Of a stretch of 64,000 nucleotides of DNA, positions 47,421-58,536 are shown piece by piece. The notes below the pieces were generated by a model. It was not told where the DNA came from. It saw only the letters and a program-made list of their open reading frames with translations, and ran no database searches. Each line of letters starts with the position of its first letter. The first letter of the stretch is position 1. Source of the stretch: Tetrapyrgos nigripes (Eukaryota > Basidiomycota > Agaricomycetes > Agaricales > Campanellaceae); the NCBI GenBank assembly GCA_013368315.1, contig JAACJM010000018.1, forward strand, positions 186,001 to 250,000, written 5' to 3'. Position numbers and translations under genes: made by a program.

Positions 47421-50207
47421 ATGCCCATAGCGGAGGCATGGACGCTGTTTCTCTATTTCTTCCATTCTTTACTTATCACAAAGGTGTTGGGTCAGGATTT
47501 TTCTCCTCCGTCGATTTGGCAGGTGAGCCGTACAACACTATTCGCTGGAAAGTCTGCGTTTCTGATTCCCAGTGCTTCTATGCAACTAGGAACCTGATCT
47601 CAACACCACCTTGGCCGATCGCGCCAAGACTGCGGGTGACGGTCTGAATGAAGCTCTTTTGTCTTTTGATGAGTCGAAAGCTGTTTTTCCAGGTGTGTGC
47701 TTTCCTTCTTTCCTTCTTTCCTTCTTCCCTTCCTTCCTTCGTTCATCCTCCCTTCTTTCCTTTTGCGCTCGCCGGCATGGATATAGACCTCTTTCTCCGT
47801 CCTTAGAACCTACGGATTTGACATTGACATTTTTTTTCTTGGCTAGTTACGCCCGACATCCCTGTCCTCCCAGCATATTTATTCTACGAATTGGCGAAAT
47901 TCGACCTCCTCACTAATGATACTCAGTATAAGAGTAAGCTTCAAGGGTATTACAACGTTGTGAAGAATGTGCATGTTAATTTTGGGGGTTATACTTTGTG
48001 AGTAAGGTTCTTTTTCTTGATATGATTTGTTTTCTCTTCTCTCTGGCTGACTTTCATGGCGTTTACTGCGATGTATTATAGTGTCAGTCAGTTGCTATCT
48101 TGATGTCTTTCACTGTAACTGATACCGTGATTCCTCTCAAACGCGTCCGTTGGACAGATTAATGAACCTTTGTGAGTTTATCTCCCCTAGTCTCATCTAT
48201 ACTTACTAACGCCTCTATCGTATCGTATTCCAGAACATATGGTTACGCAGCCGTACAAGCCTATTATGCCTATCGAGACGATTCATTCTTGCAGTTTGCT
48301 GAGGATGCGTGGAATTATGGGTTGGGCTTTACGATAACACAGGACGAGGTAGACGCTGGGAAGCTTAATGTGAAGGATATCACTCTACCAGACGGAGGGC
48401 AATGTAATTCTTGTGAGCATCCTGGTCGCTTTTCTTCCACCTCCGTAGGATGTTTTGTCTGAGTAGTTTTCTTCTAGCATCTATCGTTGGAGGGACTTTT
48501 TTCGTGAGTAGATGCTAGACGATAGGCTGCTTCTCGTGGTCCTTCTTGCTCCCCTCCGATTCTGACTCTGGGTTGGTTGTGAATGGCAGAACTCGGACGT
48601 AAATGACCCGTATTTGGCTGGACTGGGGACAGGGTACGTCGTCCTTAGCTATGAAGCGTCTTCTTACTAACGAGCCTTTATATTATAGAGCCTTCTTCGT
48701 GTACGAAGCCTACTACTTACCTGCTTGATCGCTCATCACTTACCTGTCCTTCCTTCACCCTCTCCTTTCAGGCTATCTTCCTTACTAGCCGAAGCAACCT
48801 CAGACCCAAAATACCGCACCGCCGCTACCCAATCCGCCCAATTCATCCACACCTTCCTACTCGATCCAAATTCCAACATGATATTCGACGGCTTTAATGC
48901 TGATTCGTGTAGCAGCTTTAATCAAGATCTCTTCTCTTACAATACCGGGCTGGCAATTGAGGGTCTCGCGATGCTCGTGTCGCAGACGGGGGATTCTACG
49001 ATGGGGCAGTGGTGAGCATAGCATGTTCATCGTATCACTGTTAGAGTTAACTAATGACGCCCAATGTTCATTTTCGTAACGTCAATGAATCACCCAGGTT
49101 GAAGGATATTCTCTCAGCGTCGATACTCAAGGCGAATTGGCTCAGCTCACATGGGATAGTCCAAACCCCCGATGATGTCCAACGTAAGTATCGTTCTCCG
49201 TCCGGCTTTGATTTCCCCTGACTGACTCTGGCTCTTTCGCATCTGATTTCTTCGGCTGACGTTACTTCTTCAGCCCAATATCTCATGCTCGGAATGAGCG
49301 CGGCGTACAACTACACCACCGACAGCACAATAAAGGATTTTGTTGGCAAGTTTATTACGGTGCAGGTATGTGCTGTGATCCATTATACCTTCCATAGCCT
49401 TTCATGCATCATTATCATTTAACACGTCCGATCCGCTAACTAACAATGTGTCTATATGCCTATCTGTAGTACAACGCCATCATTCATCACGCAACGTCAG
49501 ACGGCAGTAATCTATACGGTAAAGACTGGACTGGTCCGCCACTCGTTCAAACATCACCCCGAAGTCAAACGGCGGCGCTTAGTGTTTTGGTTAACGCTCT
49601 TGCTCTTCCCGACGTGGCTTCAGATTCATCTGATGGCGGGAACGGGAGCGGTAGTAGCGATGGTGGTGGTGATGGCTCAACGAACGCAACTACCTCGGGT
49701 ACCGCCAGCAAATCCAACACCGCCGCTATCATTGGCGGTGCTGTAGGTGGAGCTGCTTTTGCTCTTTTGGTTTTGTTGGGCGTGTGGGTGCTTTTTAGAA
49801 GACGTCGGGCTCGGCAGACATTGAAAGACCACCAAAGAGCTTCGATCCCCTATCCCGTCGTCACTCCCTACCGAGACGATGGGGACTTCCCCATGACAGA
49901 ACGGACTCGAAGTGAGAACACTGGTAGTAATAGTGCTGCGTATTTGACAACAGTTCCTTTGAGGACGCATATTAGGGAGGGTGGGTCCGGCAACGGCTAC
50001 AGAGGAGGGAAGTTGGGTGTCGCGAATCATACTGAGGCTCATCATGATGAAGTGGCTTCCGATACACCGCCGTCCTTGCCCCCTCAGAATGGGAACAATA
50101 TGTCGACGGAGGAGTTGGTGAGGCTGTTGAATCAGAGATTACAGGGAGGAGAATCTCGTAGTTCGGGGTCAGAACCTGATGCGCCTCCTGCGTACCATAA
50201 AATATGA
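47421..50207 (+). CDS. Glycoside hydrolase family 76 (alpha-1,6-mannanase-like), membrane-anchored
   Basis: Exons placed: 47421-47522, 47590-47692, 47847-47997, 48158-48171, 48234-48412, 48478-48503, 48590-48633, 48689-48700, 48772-49011, 49098-49183, 49274-49365 and 49470-50207. The joint between the third and fourth does not keep phase, so one boundary near 48.0-48.16 kb is unresolved. A signal peptide precedes QDFSPPSIWQ. GH76 blocks are TYGYAAVQAYYAY, GGTFF, DVNDPYLAGLG, LLAEATSDPKYRTAA, FNQDLFSYNTGLAIEGLAML and YGKDWTGPP. These all-alpha enzymes cleave or transfer alpha-1,6-mannan in fungal cell walls (DFG5/DCW1 relatives). After a Ser/Gly linker comes one membrane helix (AAIIGGAVGGAAFALLVLLG) and a 130-residue cytoplasmic tail, in place of the GPI signal of the yeast proteins. 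Exon 8 is only 12 nt. Confidence 0.85.
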
Positions 50208-51130
50208 CTAGCGTATACATACCTATACTTATACGAGCATGAACAGTACTACTTTCACTTCTATTCTAGCATTGCATGGTTCTTCGTACATACTTACATT
50301 ACCTATATTACTAGCCGCATCCCGTCGTTCATTCACAATCCATTTGTAATAAAGATGCTTATGTATGTATGTCAGTCATTCACGAGGTTGGGCCCTAGCA
50401 ATCACGGATCCGACTTTGAAGGCGTATCACATATGTAGCAAACTAAAGTTATCTACCTCAACTTAGATAACGATGCACGGATCGTTTTGACACTTTTCAT
50501 GTATTGGACGTACATACTTCCAGTTATGAATACAAGGATCCCAGGTAACGGATATCCATTGACTGACATCCCTCCGGTGCGATCATTCAGGACAACCGTC
50601 AGCATTGATTTGAATCATAAGGTACCGAAACCATGCATGTGGCCAGAACTACTCTTCACAGGTGATTGTAATGGATAGAGAAGGAGATTTGAATGCGAGA
50701 AATAACCGCATTCCAATGTACATGTAGTTTGTGGTCAGTCTTTTCAAAGTACCTGTTGCGGGCAAAGATCTGGGTCTCAAGATGGGAACGAATAAGTACC
50801 TCTTATGGAAAGAGGTGCCGACGGGACTAGGGCTCGGGCGCAGTTGCCTCCGCGGGCTATTTTCTAGGCCAAGAAGTTGCCCAGGAGCCACAGGGAAAAA
50901 CCTGAGTCGACGCTCGAAGAATGGTACGTCAGTTGTCCTTTGGAGTTCCAATGACGTTTTCTGGACCAAGTGCCTCCAGCAGGCATAAAAGTCCAGGTAC
51001 CGGCAAGATAGCACACTCTCAGGTCGCACCATCTCCAAAAGGCAATGTTGTGGAATCAGGAACATGACAGTGTGACCGGTCTTGTGTGGTGTCGGACTGT
51101 CCCTGGACGGTTGTCACTTTATCAATCACA
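50208..51130. other. Intergenic, upstream of the repeat-peptide gene
   Basis: No gene recognised. Frames of 85-138 codons overlap on opposite strands without homology. The right part is the promoter of the peptide gene. Confidence 0.6.
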
Positions 51131-51136
51131 TATAAA
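51131..51136 (+). promoter_or_regulatory. TATA box of the repeat-peptide gene
   Basis: TATAAA, 62 bp before the ATG at 51199, with a 12-nt C homopolymer (51171-51182) in the likely 5' leader. A clear TATA box at this distance is in keeping with a highly or conditionally expressed secreted-peptide gene. Confidence 0.65.
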
Positions 51137-51198
51137 CGCGGCCAAGATTCCCTCGTCGTCATTTTTGTTCCCCCCCCCCCCCATCCCCAACACCAAAG

Positions 51199-51897
51199 AT
51201 GCGCAGCACAGTAATTCTGACTGTTATCCTCTCCTTTTTTACTCTGGCAATCGCATCACCGGTTCCATCAGTGCGTATGATCTCTTTATTCTTTTCCTAC
51301 CGTTTTTCTCTGCACTCTATTTTATTTTACTCTGCTGAGGCTGATCCTCTCTTTCGTTTCCAGGATGAAGTAGCAGTGCGAGAGCTTGCCGATAATGTCT
51401 TAGAGGTTCGCTTTTAAGCTCCGATATCGCTGTGGGCCCGAAGCTTAATGGGTTTTGTCATTCAGAGACAAATACGACCGGCATCCTGGAAGCGAGTTGA
51501 GGATGGAAGTGATGTACTTGAGGTGTGTTGGCTCTAAACGCTCTTGTTGTCGATACTTACTCTTGTTGCTGTCACAGAGGCAAATTAGACCAGCATCGTG
51601 GAAGCGGGAACCAGATGAGAGCGATGTCGCTGAGGTACGCGTCTTCCCTTTCCCTAACCGTCAAAGATATCCATATCGTTCGCAGAGGCAAATACGTCCA
51701 GCATCTTGGAAGCGGGAAGCAGATGGGAGTGATGTCGCTGAGGTATGCTTCTTCTCTTTCCTGACCGTCAAAGATATCCATATTGTTCGCAGAGGCAAAT
51801 ACGTCCAGCTTCCTGGAAGCGTGGTCCCCCCGGATCCGCCTTTCCTCCTTCATGGAAGCGTGGCCCTCCTGGATCCGCTTTCCCTCCCTCATGGTAA
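51199..51897 (+). CDS. Secreted Kex2-processed repeat peptide precursor
   Basis: Six exons: 51199-51270, 51364-51405, 51466-51522, 51578-51634, 51686-51742 and 51793-51897; 129 residues, every intron GT-AG and phase 0. Exon 1 is a signal peptide (MRSTVILTVILSFFTLAIAS). Exon 2 is a short acidic leader ending in LE. Exons 3-5 are 57 nt each and encode RQIRPASW-KR plus an acidic spacer (VEDGSDVLE, EPDESDVAE, EADGSDVAE). Exon 6 has a fourth RQIRPASW-KR, then GPPGSAFPPSW-KR and a second GPPGSAFPPSW that ends at the stop codon. KR dibasic sites are Kex2 cleavage sites, and the KREP/KREA spacers look like substrates for dipeptidyl trimming as in yeast alpha-factor. The precursor would release four related and two identical peptides, all ending Ser-Trp. 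It could be a signalling peptide or a RiPP core. No UstY-like (DUF3328) or other modifying gene is adjacent. Confidence 0.88.
51466..51850 (+). repeat. Tandem exon-intron modules of the peptide gene
   Basis: Four direct repeats of about 107-112 bp, each an AGRCAAATWMGWCCRGCWTC-type exon followed by an intron of 50-55 bp. The last two introns are nearly identical (AACCGTCAAAGATATCCATAT and ACCGTCAAAGATATCCATAT cores). Exons are symmetric in phase 0, so each duplication adds one peptide without changing frame. A smaller internal duplication of 39 bp in exon 6 made the two GPPGSAFPPSW cores. Confidence 0.85.
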
Positions 51898-52716
51898 CGA
51901 GTTGATTCCAGTGGAAATGTATGCTTGATGATCAAGCAGCGTATAATTATGTTCTTGCCATATTCATACTTCCTGCAAGACACTGTCAGGCTGTCCTCTA
52001 CGTATCTTGGTCCTTGATATGGATGGTTATCTTGGTTTTTGGCTCTTTCCGCCTTCGGAATGTAGTAAATAGGGCTGATACGCTTCGAAGAATGCTTTAT
52101 TCCGCGGCTGTCTTTAGCTGGCTTTCACTCATGTATGTTTCTTAGCAGCTTTCCTCCCTAGGTATACTGTACTATCTTTATATTTGTATTAGCTCGCGTC
52201 GTCTGCGTGATGTGGGTACTAAGTTTGTATTAAGCTTACAAAGGTACCTCCGTGCTGGTCTGAGCTCGGGGCCAAGGTTGGGCGGTGTGAGCTTACCGCT
52301 CGATTGACTTGGATGCGCAGCAGATACATACATATTGTTGCACGTTTGACCCGCGGGTGGAAAACGACTTTGTCCGGGGCCGCAATGGAGATGGAAAATC
52401 TGTAACCACCATCTCCAGCAAACGATTTTCTGTATAAACGGCACTGCCAGCAAGTGCATACAGTACATAACCTCAGGTCCAGTTTATCGAGACACTGACC
52501 GGAGCCTCATGAGAATTGATCTGCGGCCGCGGATGCGCCTCAAATGCGCTCGGTCATTGCCTCACAACTTTTGAAATTTGCTATGCATATATATCCCACA
52601 AGTAGCGGCCTTTCGTCGTACAAGCAGTTTCACAGACTGTTTATCAGATTATAGACCGTCGTGACGGTTGGCCGCCGTGCTCTCTCTGAAGTTTCGAGAT
52701 CGATCATTGTCAAAAC
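51898..52716. other. Convergent intergenic region
   Basis: 3' flanks of the peptide gene and of the minus-strand DUF6534-type gene. Frames are short and unsupported. No RNA gene seen. Confidence 0.6.
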
Positions 52717-54768
52717 CTAGAACGCAACGCCCAGACCCCCAGCGCTGTGAGCCTCATGCGGAGAACTGTCACCATCGGTATCCTTCACTCTTTCACGGCC
52801 GCTAATCGTTTCCACCGAGATAGCCACAAATTCGTTTGAACGAGGAGACTGCGAATCGAGTCGCAAATTATGTAGCAGGAAATGTGTAGGAAAATGGCAG
52901 GGTCAGTGATCAGCGAACTAGTACCATTCTTACGGGTTCTGACTCTCACCTTCTCGCCGCCGATGTATGTAGGCCCAGAGATCTCCGAGTCACCCATACC
53001 AAACCTTGGATAAGAGAGATCGGAGAGATGTACAGATCGTGGCTCGTTGACGCGCTCCCGGAGACTTTCGCGAGCATTAAGGGTTGCGAGGTAGGAGTTG
53101 AGGTACACTGATTTCGGGATCCGTAAGATTGAACTTTAGCCAGCGACCAGGCGAGGAGGTTGGCTCACATTTACTGAGCAAAAGATAGAAACCCAGGAAG
53201 ATGAAATTATGAGGCATCACGATATAGGTAATAAGACCAAGGAAGGCATCCAAACTGTTGAAGAAAGTTGGTACAATGCCGTGGACTAAGTCGATTAAGT
53301 GTTGAAGACAAGATGTCAACACTTACGCTACTATTAGTCCGGTATTAACTGCGTATAGCATCAAGACGGATATAAGGGAGTCCGTCCTAAGATTGTCAGG
53401 ATCATGATAAACACTTGATTCTTTATCCCGAGAAGCAAGAGGCTTACCGAATGAATCCTGTCCTTGACTTCCCGAGCAAGAAGCAGAGGACAAGAGCTAC
53501 GCTTAGGTCACTGGTAGTTCCGGAAGCGAAGTTGAGGTACATCAAACTCTAGGAGATGATTAGCGTACAAAAAAGAGAAGAACAACTTACTTACTGAAAG
53601 CTTATCGAGCTCCAAGTACGAGCTTATACCAAAGGCTTTTACTGTAATCACTGCGTCGATCAAAATCAGATTCCATAGATTTTACCTAGGATCAAAAGCG
53701 CACCAATTCCGCAAACTAGCAGGAAATATAATTAGTATCTCGGTGACTTCGGTGTAAAGGAAGACGATCATACTTAGATCTGCGAAAGAGACAGCAACCT
53801 ATGAAACAGATCAGAACCTCATTACAATATGATTGTATCGATGAGTACTGACGATCCAGAGGGTCATTGGGATGTTACTACCGCTCACTGAAGGTAAAAC
53901 GGGAGATCACGTCATTGTCAGGCATTTGAAGGTTTGTACAAAGTAAGTTGAGGGCTCACAGCGGTATATCCGTCTTGCGAACATGCTGTGCGGAATGAAA
54001 GGACGGTCAGAAGATTCTCCCGATAGAGCACACCCACATACCTACGAATGATGAAGTTCGACAATGATGTGATGGCGACGTGGATCTGATGGGCAAACCG
54101 AGTAACTTGAGTCTTCCTGTTGCTCTGCTCGATTCAAACGCCCAAACCAAACTCACAATGATACTCCTACAACTAGTTCAATAAAAGCACTTAGGGGGAT
54201 TTCGAACTCAAAATAAACGCACCAGACAGGAACCATGACAGCGAAAGGATTGAGGTAATTTGAAACAAGATAGTGGTAAAGAATGTGGCAGTTTAATACG
54301 GAGTCGAACGTGTCCAGGGCCCTGTGTTGGATAAATGAAGAGCCAGAACCAAGGCCATATGGACTAACGGCGCCTACCAAAGAAACGCGATCTATGGCCA
54401 TCTTCAGACTGGAGACTTTCGATGAAAACTAACAGGTCACTTACCAGCAATTTGAATACCGGTTTATCCTTCGAATTCCCGACAAAAAAATTGTATGTCT
54501 GCGCACATAGGACACCCCAGAGGCTTGATACCGTCGAGTACGTGCAGAGATATGGACAAAAATTTGATGAAAATGAAAATGAGCATTGAGATGAGACTGA
54601 GAGATAGTGAGAAAGCGATCAGAAAACTTACGCCATCGCACCCAGGCCTCCAAGCAGAACCGCTCCTAGCGTATTATCGAATCTTGGCAACAGAGAGGGA
54701 TCTGTAAAGGGGACAGCTCCAGGTGGCATCTGAGCCTGTGGAGACCCAGTCGTATTGAGACTAGGCAT
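52717..54768 (-). CDS. DUF6534-type multi-pass membrane protein
   Basis: Minus-strand gene of about ten short exons. It begins MPSLNTTGSPQAQMPPGAV at 54768, then NTLGAVLLGGLGAMA, WGVLCAQTYNFF, a helix with NCHILYHYLVSNYLNPFAV, VVGVSL, a later YLNSYLATLNARESLRE and a polar C-terminal tail (EFVAISVETISGRERV) ending at 52717. The order of TLGA...LLGG, QTYxFF and NSYLATLNxRxxLR is the DUF6534 pattern, a basidiomycete-specific seven-helix-like membrane family without known function. Splice sites of the first three and last two exons are clear; middle exons (53.3-54.1 kb) were not resolved individually. Its 3' end faces the repeat-peptide gene, and a ligand-receptor relation is only a speculation from proximity. 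Confidence 0.75.
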
Positions 54769-56362
54769 GGTGAAGACTGGTGGGGTTTGGCGCTGCAGAG
54801 TCAAAGGGAAACGAAGTTCCTTGGTTTTTGAGTAACTCTCAACCCACAGTAAGTGCGTGACGTCCGGGTGATGAGGTACCTATGCTGTAAGCTTTGTATT
54901 CGTGAGATAGGATAGTACAATTATACCTCATTCTTGACGCCACGAATATTTTCAACCACGCCCACAACTGTTCTACAACAAATCGAAATGTCACTTTGAA
55001 CCCTGATACCTCCCAGTATCCTTCAAATAAGGCGTGATAGAAGAAATAGAGGGCCGCCCGGTCAGAAGTTCCGTACAGTGATCAGCAAGGGAGCCTAGTA
55101 GAGGTGGGATGACCCACCACCGGTGAAAATGAAGGAAGCTTATCGAAGACATGATGTATTTACAAAGGCTACCAGATGGGCATGGAGATGTCCACATGAA
55201 GGACGTCGAGCAACATCAGAATTCTAGAAGCATGCATCAATCCCAAGAGGTACCGCCAGCAGATTTCCCCAAAGAGTCCATCTAACCAACCATCTTCTAG
55301 CTACCTAGTGGAGAGGCCGGAGCCAATGCAGCGGTGACCTGGCACGATACTTTTTCGGAGCTCTCAGCGCTTGAGGCCAATACCAGAACTAGAAAAGCTT
55401 AGTGGAGATTCCATCATCTTCAGGTCAGGAGGGTCTGATGCACAGATGCAATGGGAACCGACAGAGGCCATGGAACAACCATGATGCATGATAGTTGACA
55501 GGTTCCTTAGCGCTCGCTCCCAAAAATCGAAATGACGTGATTCAGAATGCCGACTTCATGCCGGCGTAGGCCGCCGCGTAGCCACAAGGTCTAGTCACCG
55601 CTACTTGAAGATCTCCTTTGAGGATACTAGTTTAGTACAGTACTATACCTGGATGGCCGTCTGAGAGATCTATTGGGAGCCAAAATTAAATGCCTTGATA
55701 TGGAAGAATATCCTTGTTTCTCGGTGACTTCAAAACTGGCGATGCTTCTCTTCTCGGCCAAACATCACTGGATGCTGTTGGTACCTAGGCCAAGTTAAGG
55801 TCAGGTAAAGATTTACGAAGCCTTGAAGCCCGAGAGCTGTAAAAATACATATGCACTTTCGGGTCAACCAATGATCGACAGATGGCAAGGATATCTGTGA
55901 AGCTACTTGGAGACTTGGAATGTTCTTTACTTTCGTTTGCTGCCTTGACGTCAAACTCTACAGCTCCAACGCCCAGAGTCCTTAATAAGTACTACTTGTC
56001 CAAGCTCAGGTGTCATTTACACTACTCCTCTAAACATCAACGGAGGCTTGGGACCGGTATGATACAGAAGCCCCTATCCGCGTCCGCGTCCTTCAGAAAG
56101 GGCCAAAGGGATGACCAAGGACATGATAACAGACAAGACTTCTTCTCTTTCTACATAGTAGAGACAGATTGAATCTACATTGGCAGGATAGGCCCAACTG
56201 AATAGTCTCATTCCAAGAAAAATACATCGATCGAGCTTGTATACTGTTACATCCAGCTTTCAAGAAAAAATTCCATTGGACCCAAGCCTCCGTTCTCAAT
56301 ACTAGTATACTATTACCTAGATTGTCATTGGCTCAGGATCAGAACTGGCGAATCGTCGGACT
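54769..56362. other. Intergenic, no gene seen
   Basis: 1.6 kb upstream of the DUF6534-type gene and downstream of the aldo-keto reductase. No frame has homology that I can recognise and no repeats stand out. Confidence 0.55.
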
Positions 56363-58305
56363 TCAGTCATCAAAAATATCAAAATCAAGTCCCCAGCTCT
56401 TGCTCGGATTGGATCCTCTTTGCGGCGGATGGGAGGTTGCTGCGGTTTCCAATTTTTCGAATGCTGATTGGGGTAGTTTGGCCACTGGAAGTTGGATTAT
56501 TCGTGGATGAGACGCAAGTTACGATGAAGATGCAATGTCAGTAAGACAAGTAACGATTCCGGAAGTATAGGAGCGAATACTCAACCGTGCCAGTTTTCGA
56601 CTATACGACATGGAGTTACGCTTTTTGGGAGGACGATTGTCTGGTAGGAGAAGGGGATCACGAGTAGACTGAGATAACCGTGAAAATCACAAGGCAAGAA
56701 GCTCACCCCTCGCTGGACGTGCCATGAAATCATAACTTGTGCTGGCGTAATTCCTAGCTCTTCAGAAATCTCTTTGACCTATAATACATACGTGCAGAGG
56801 TTTAGTGAGTCGTCGGAAAAGAACGCGAGCCACTTACTACTGGCGCGTTTAAAGATTCTTTGACACGCTTATCGCTTCCTAGCGGCGAATAGGCCTCGAG
56901 AAGGATTCCACTCTGCTTGGACCACTAGAGGATTGATAGTACAGGCTTGAGCAACGAATTGAGAGGAGACTTTCTGGAAATCCCTGAGGTACTCACTTCG
57001 ACGAGCTTAGGCTGGGGGAGGAAGTAGTTTATTTCGACCTGTTAGGATACGCGCAAGCATTAGTGAGAGACATCCACAAGTAGGATTCAAGATGATGATA
57101 GCACACCTGATTGATGGCAGGCAGGATCTTGAGCGGGTTGGCGGTGAGATTTTTCATTCTAAAAGCTATTTTAGGACGGGTTTTGAGGTATTTTTGAATG
57201 AAAATGTTTACCTTTGGATGTTGAAGCTTATAGCACCCGAAGTCTTATGGTCAGCGACAGGAATAGTGACTGACAAACCGAAAGACTCACTTGCTAACCC
57301 CAATGTTCCTAACCTTCCCTTTCTCTACCATCTCCTCCAGCTTTTTCCAGGTCGGGTATGGGTTGGCAGTAAGGTCTGCATCGTAGGCTTCTGGGCCGGA
57401 GCTAAAGGCTACTGGCCTGGGGGTACTTTAGTCCTATTACATATACTCGGAAATGAGGAGGCGCACCAATGAATAAGATAGAGGTCAAGGTAGTTCGTCC
57501 CCAGCTTCTGGAGGGAATCGTCCAGGGCAGGCTCAATGTCTTCCGGAGCATGGGCAGTGTTCCAGAGCTAGAAGACAAGCATATCAACCCATGGTCACAG
57601 TAGATGAGACGACCGGTATGACGCACCTTGGAAGTCAACCAAACTTCCTCTCGAGGGACCTTGCTTTCTTTAAGCGCATGCCCTACTTCCAACTCGTTCT
57701 GAAGCAGATGTCTCAGCCCGCGGCAGGAAATGGAGTGTAAACATTGCTCACACCGTAAATCCAAGCTCCGTCAATATGTCTGTATCCCCTCTCTAGCGCT
57801 GTCTATTATGTTTGGCTCAGCTAAAGTAGTTTTTTTCGTGGATTTACCGAGGATTTACTAAGCGCACCTTGACCGCTTGCCCGACCTCTCCTCGTCCCGC
57901 TTTCCATACGCCTACGTTGTCATGAGTTAAGATAGAACGAAAAAAGTAGCTCACTGGCATGTACGCACCAAGAGCAACACTAGGTATCTTATCTCCCGAA
58001 TTGAGAGTGTAATGACTCGGGAGCCCACCATACGCGTTAGAGTCGTCATTGGGAAGATAGACGCACTCTCTACCAATACCGAATCCAGGAAGTTTGAAGC
58101 GTGTCCACTTGAAGGCGCCATGAAAGGACTGAATTGCAATAAGAGAAAAGGAAAGCAAGACCACGAAGAGAAGAAGGAATTTCAGCCGGTTACGTCGGAC
58201 GCGGGTCTGGGTGTTTCGGTTAGAGTGATTCTTGTAGCCGACATGGACAGTCTTCTGGCTATCCGTAGGGTCAAAGGTGGGTGTAGCTGAGTACTGCATC
58301 GACAT
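56363..58305 (-). CDS. Aldo-keto reductase with N-terminal membrane anchor
   Basis: Thirteen minus-strand exons: 58305-57969, 57911-57868, 57802-57752, 57698-57627, 57567-57467, 57416-57291, 57226-57212, 57158-57107, 57038-56997, 56924-56838, 56778-56707, 56640-56586 and 56484-56363; 391 residues. The catalytic tetrad is visible: Asp in GYRHID, Tyr in WIYGNE, Lys in VWLTSK and His in LYLIHW. NADPH-binding text follows ([19 protein letters not shown]). The C terminus has the usual AATSHPPQR and [10 protein letters not shown]. Ahead of the barrel are about 90 extra residues with a membrane helix ([21 protein letters not shown]) after a basic stretch, so the enzyme may be ER- or membrane-bound, which is unusual for AKRs. 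Exon 7 is only 15 nt. It shares a 231-bp divergent promoter with the esterase gene. The carbonyl substrate is unknown. Confidence 0.9.
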
Positions 58306-58536
58306 CTGGCATAGATACGAGGTGACGGTCCACGGATAAGAGGTTGCGCCTGGTAAATGACGTCAGTCATTGTGATTGCGGAGCCCAAACGGAATTTCGA
58401 ACTTCAAAGATGACTGGCAATTTCCACGCTTCAGTCCTTCAAGAACAGGTCAGTCGTCATGTTGATCCAAACCTGGTGCCTGTTTCTCGAGGCGGCCCTA
58501 TATTTGAAGAAGCTTGGGTACAATGACTCTCTTTCA
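58306..58536. promoter_or_regulatory. Divergent promoter between aldo-keto reductase and esterase
   Basis: 231 bp separate the two start codons. So compact a divergent arrangement suggests shared regulation. No specific binding site can be named from the sequence; a TGACGTCA palindrome (CRE-like) is present at 58357-58364. Confidence 0.5.

Noticed and set aside
51364..51417. Ending the peptide gene in exon 2 at the TAA after EVRF
   Set aside because: That reading would give a 14-residue tail and leave four perfectly spliced repeat exons unexplained. The GTTCGC donor after LE matches the phase of all other exons.
51199..51897. Calling the repeat-peptide gene a mating alpha-factor
   Set aside because: The KREA/KREP spacers resemble alpha-factor, but basidiomycete pheromones are CaaX-type and no STE3-like receptor or homeodomain gene is in the window. 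Reported as a Kex2-processed repeat peptide of unknown role.
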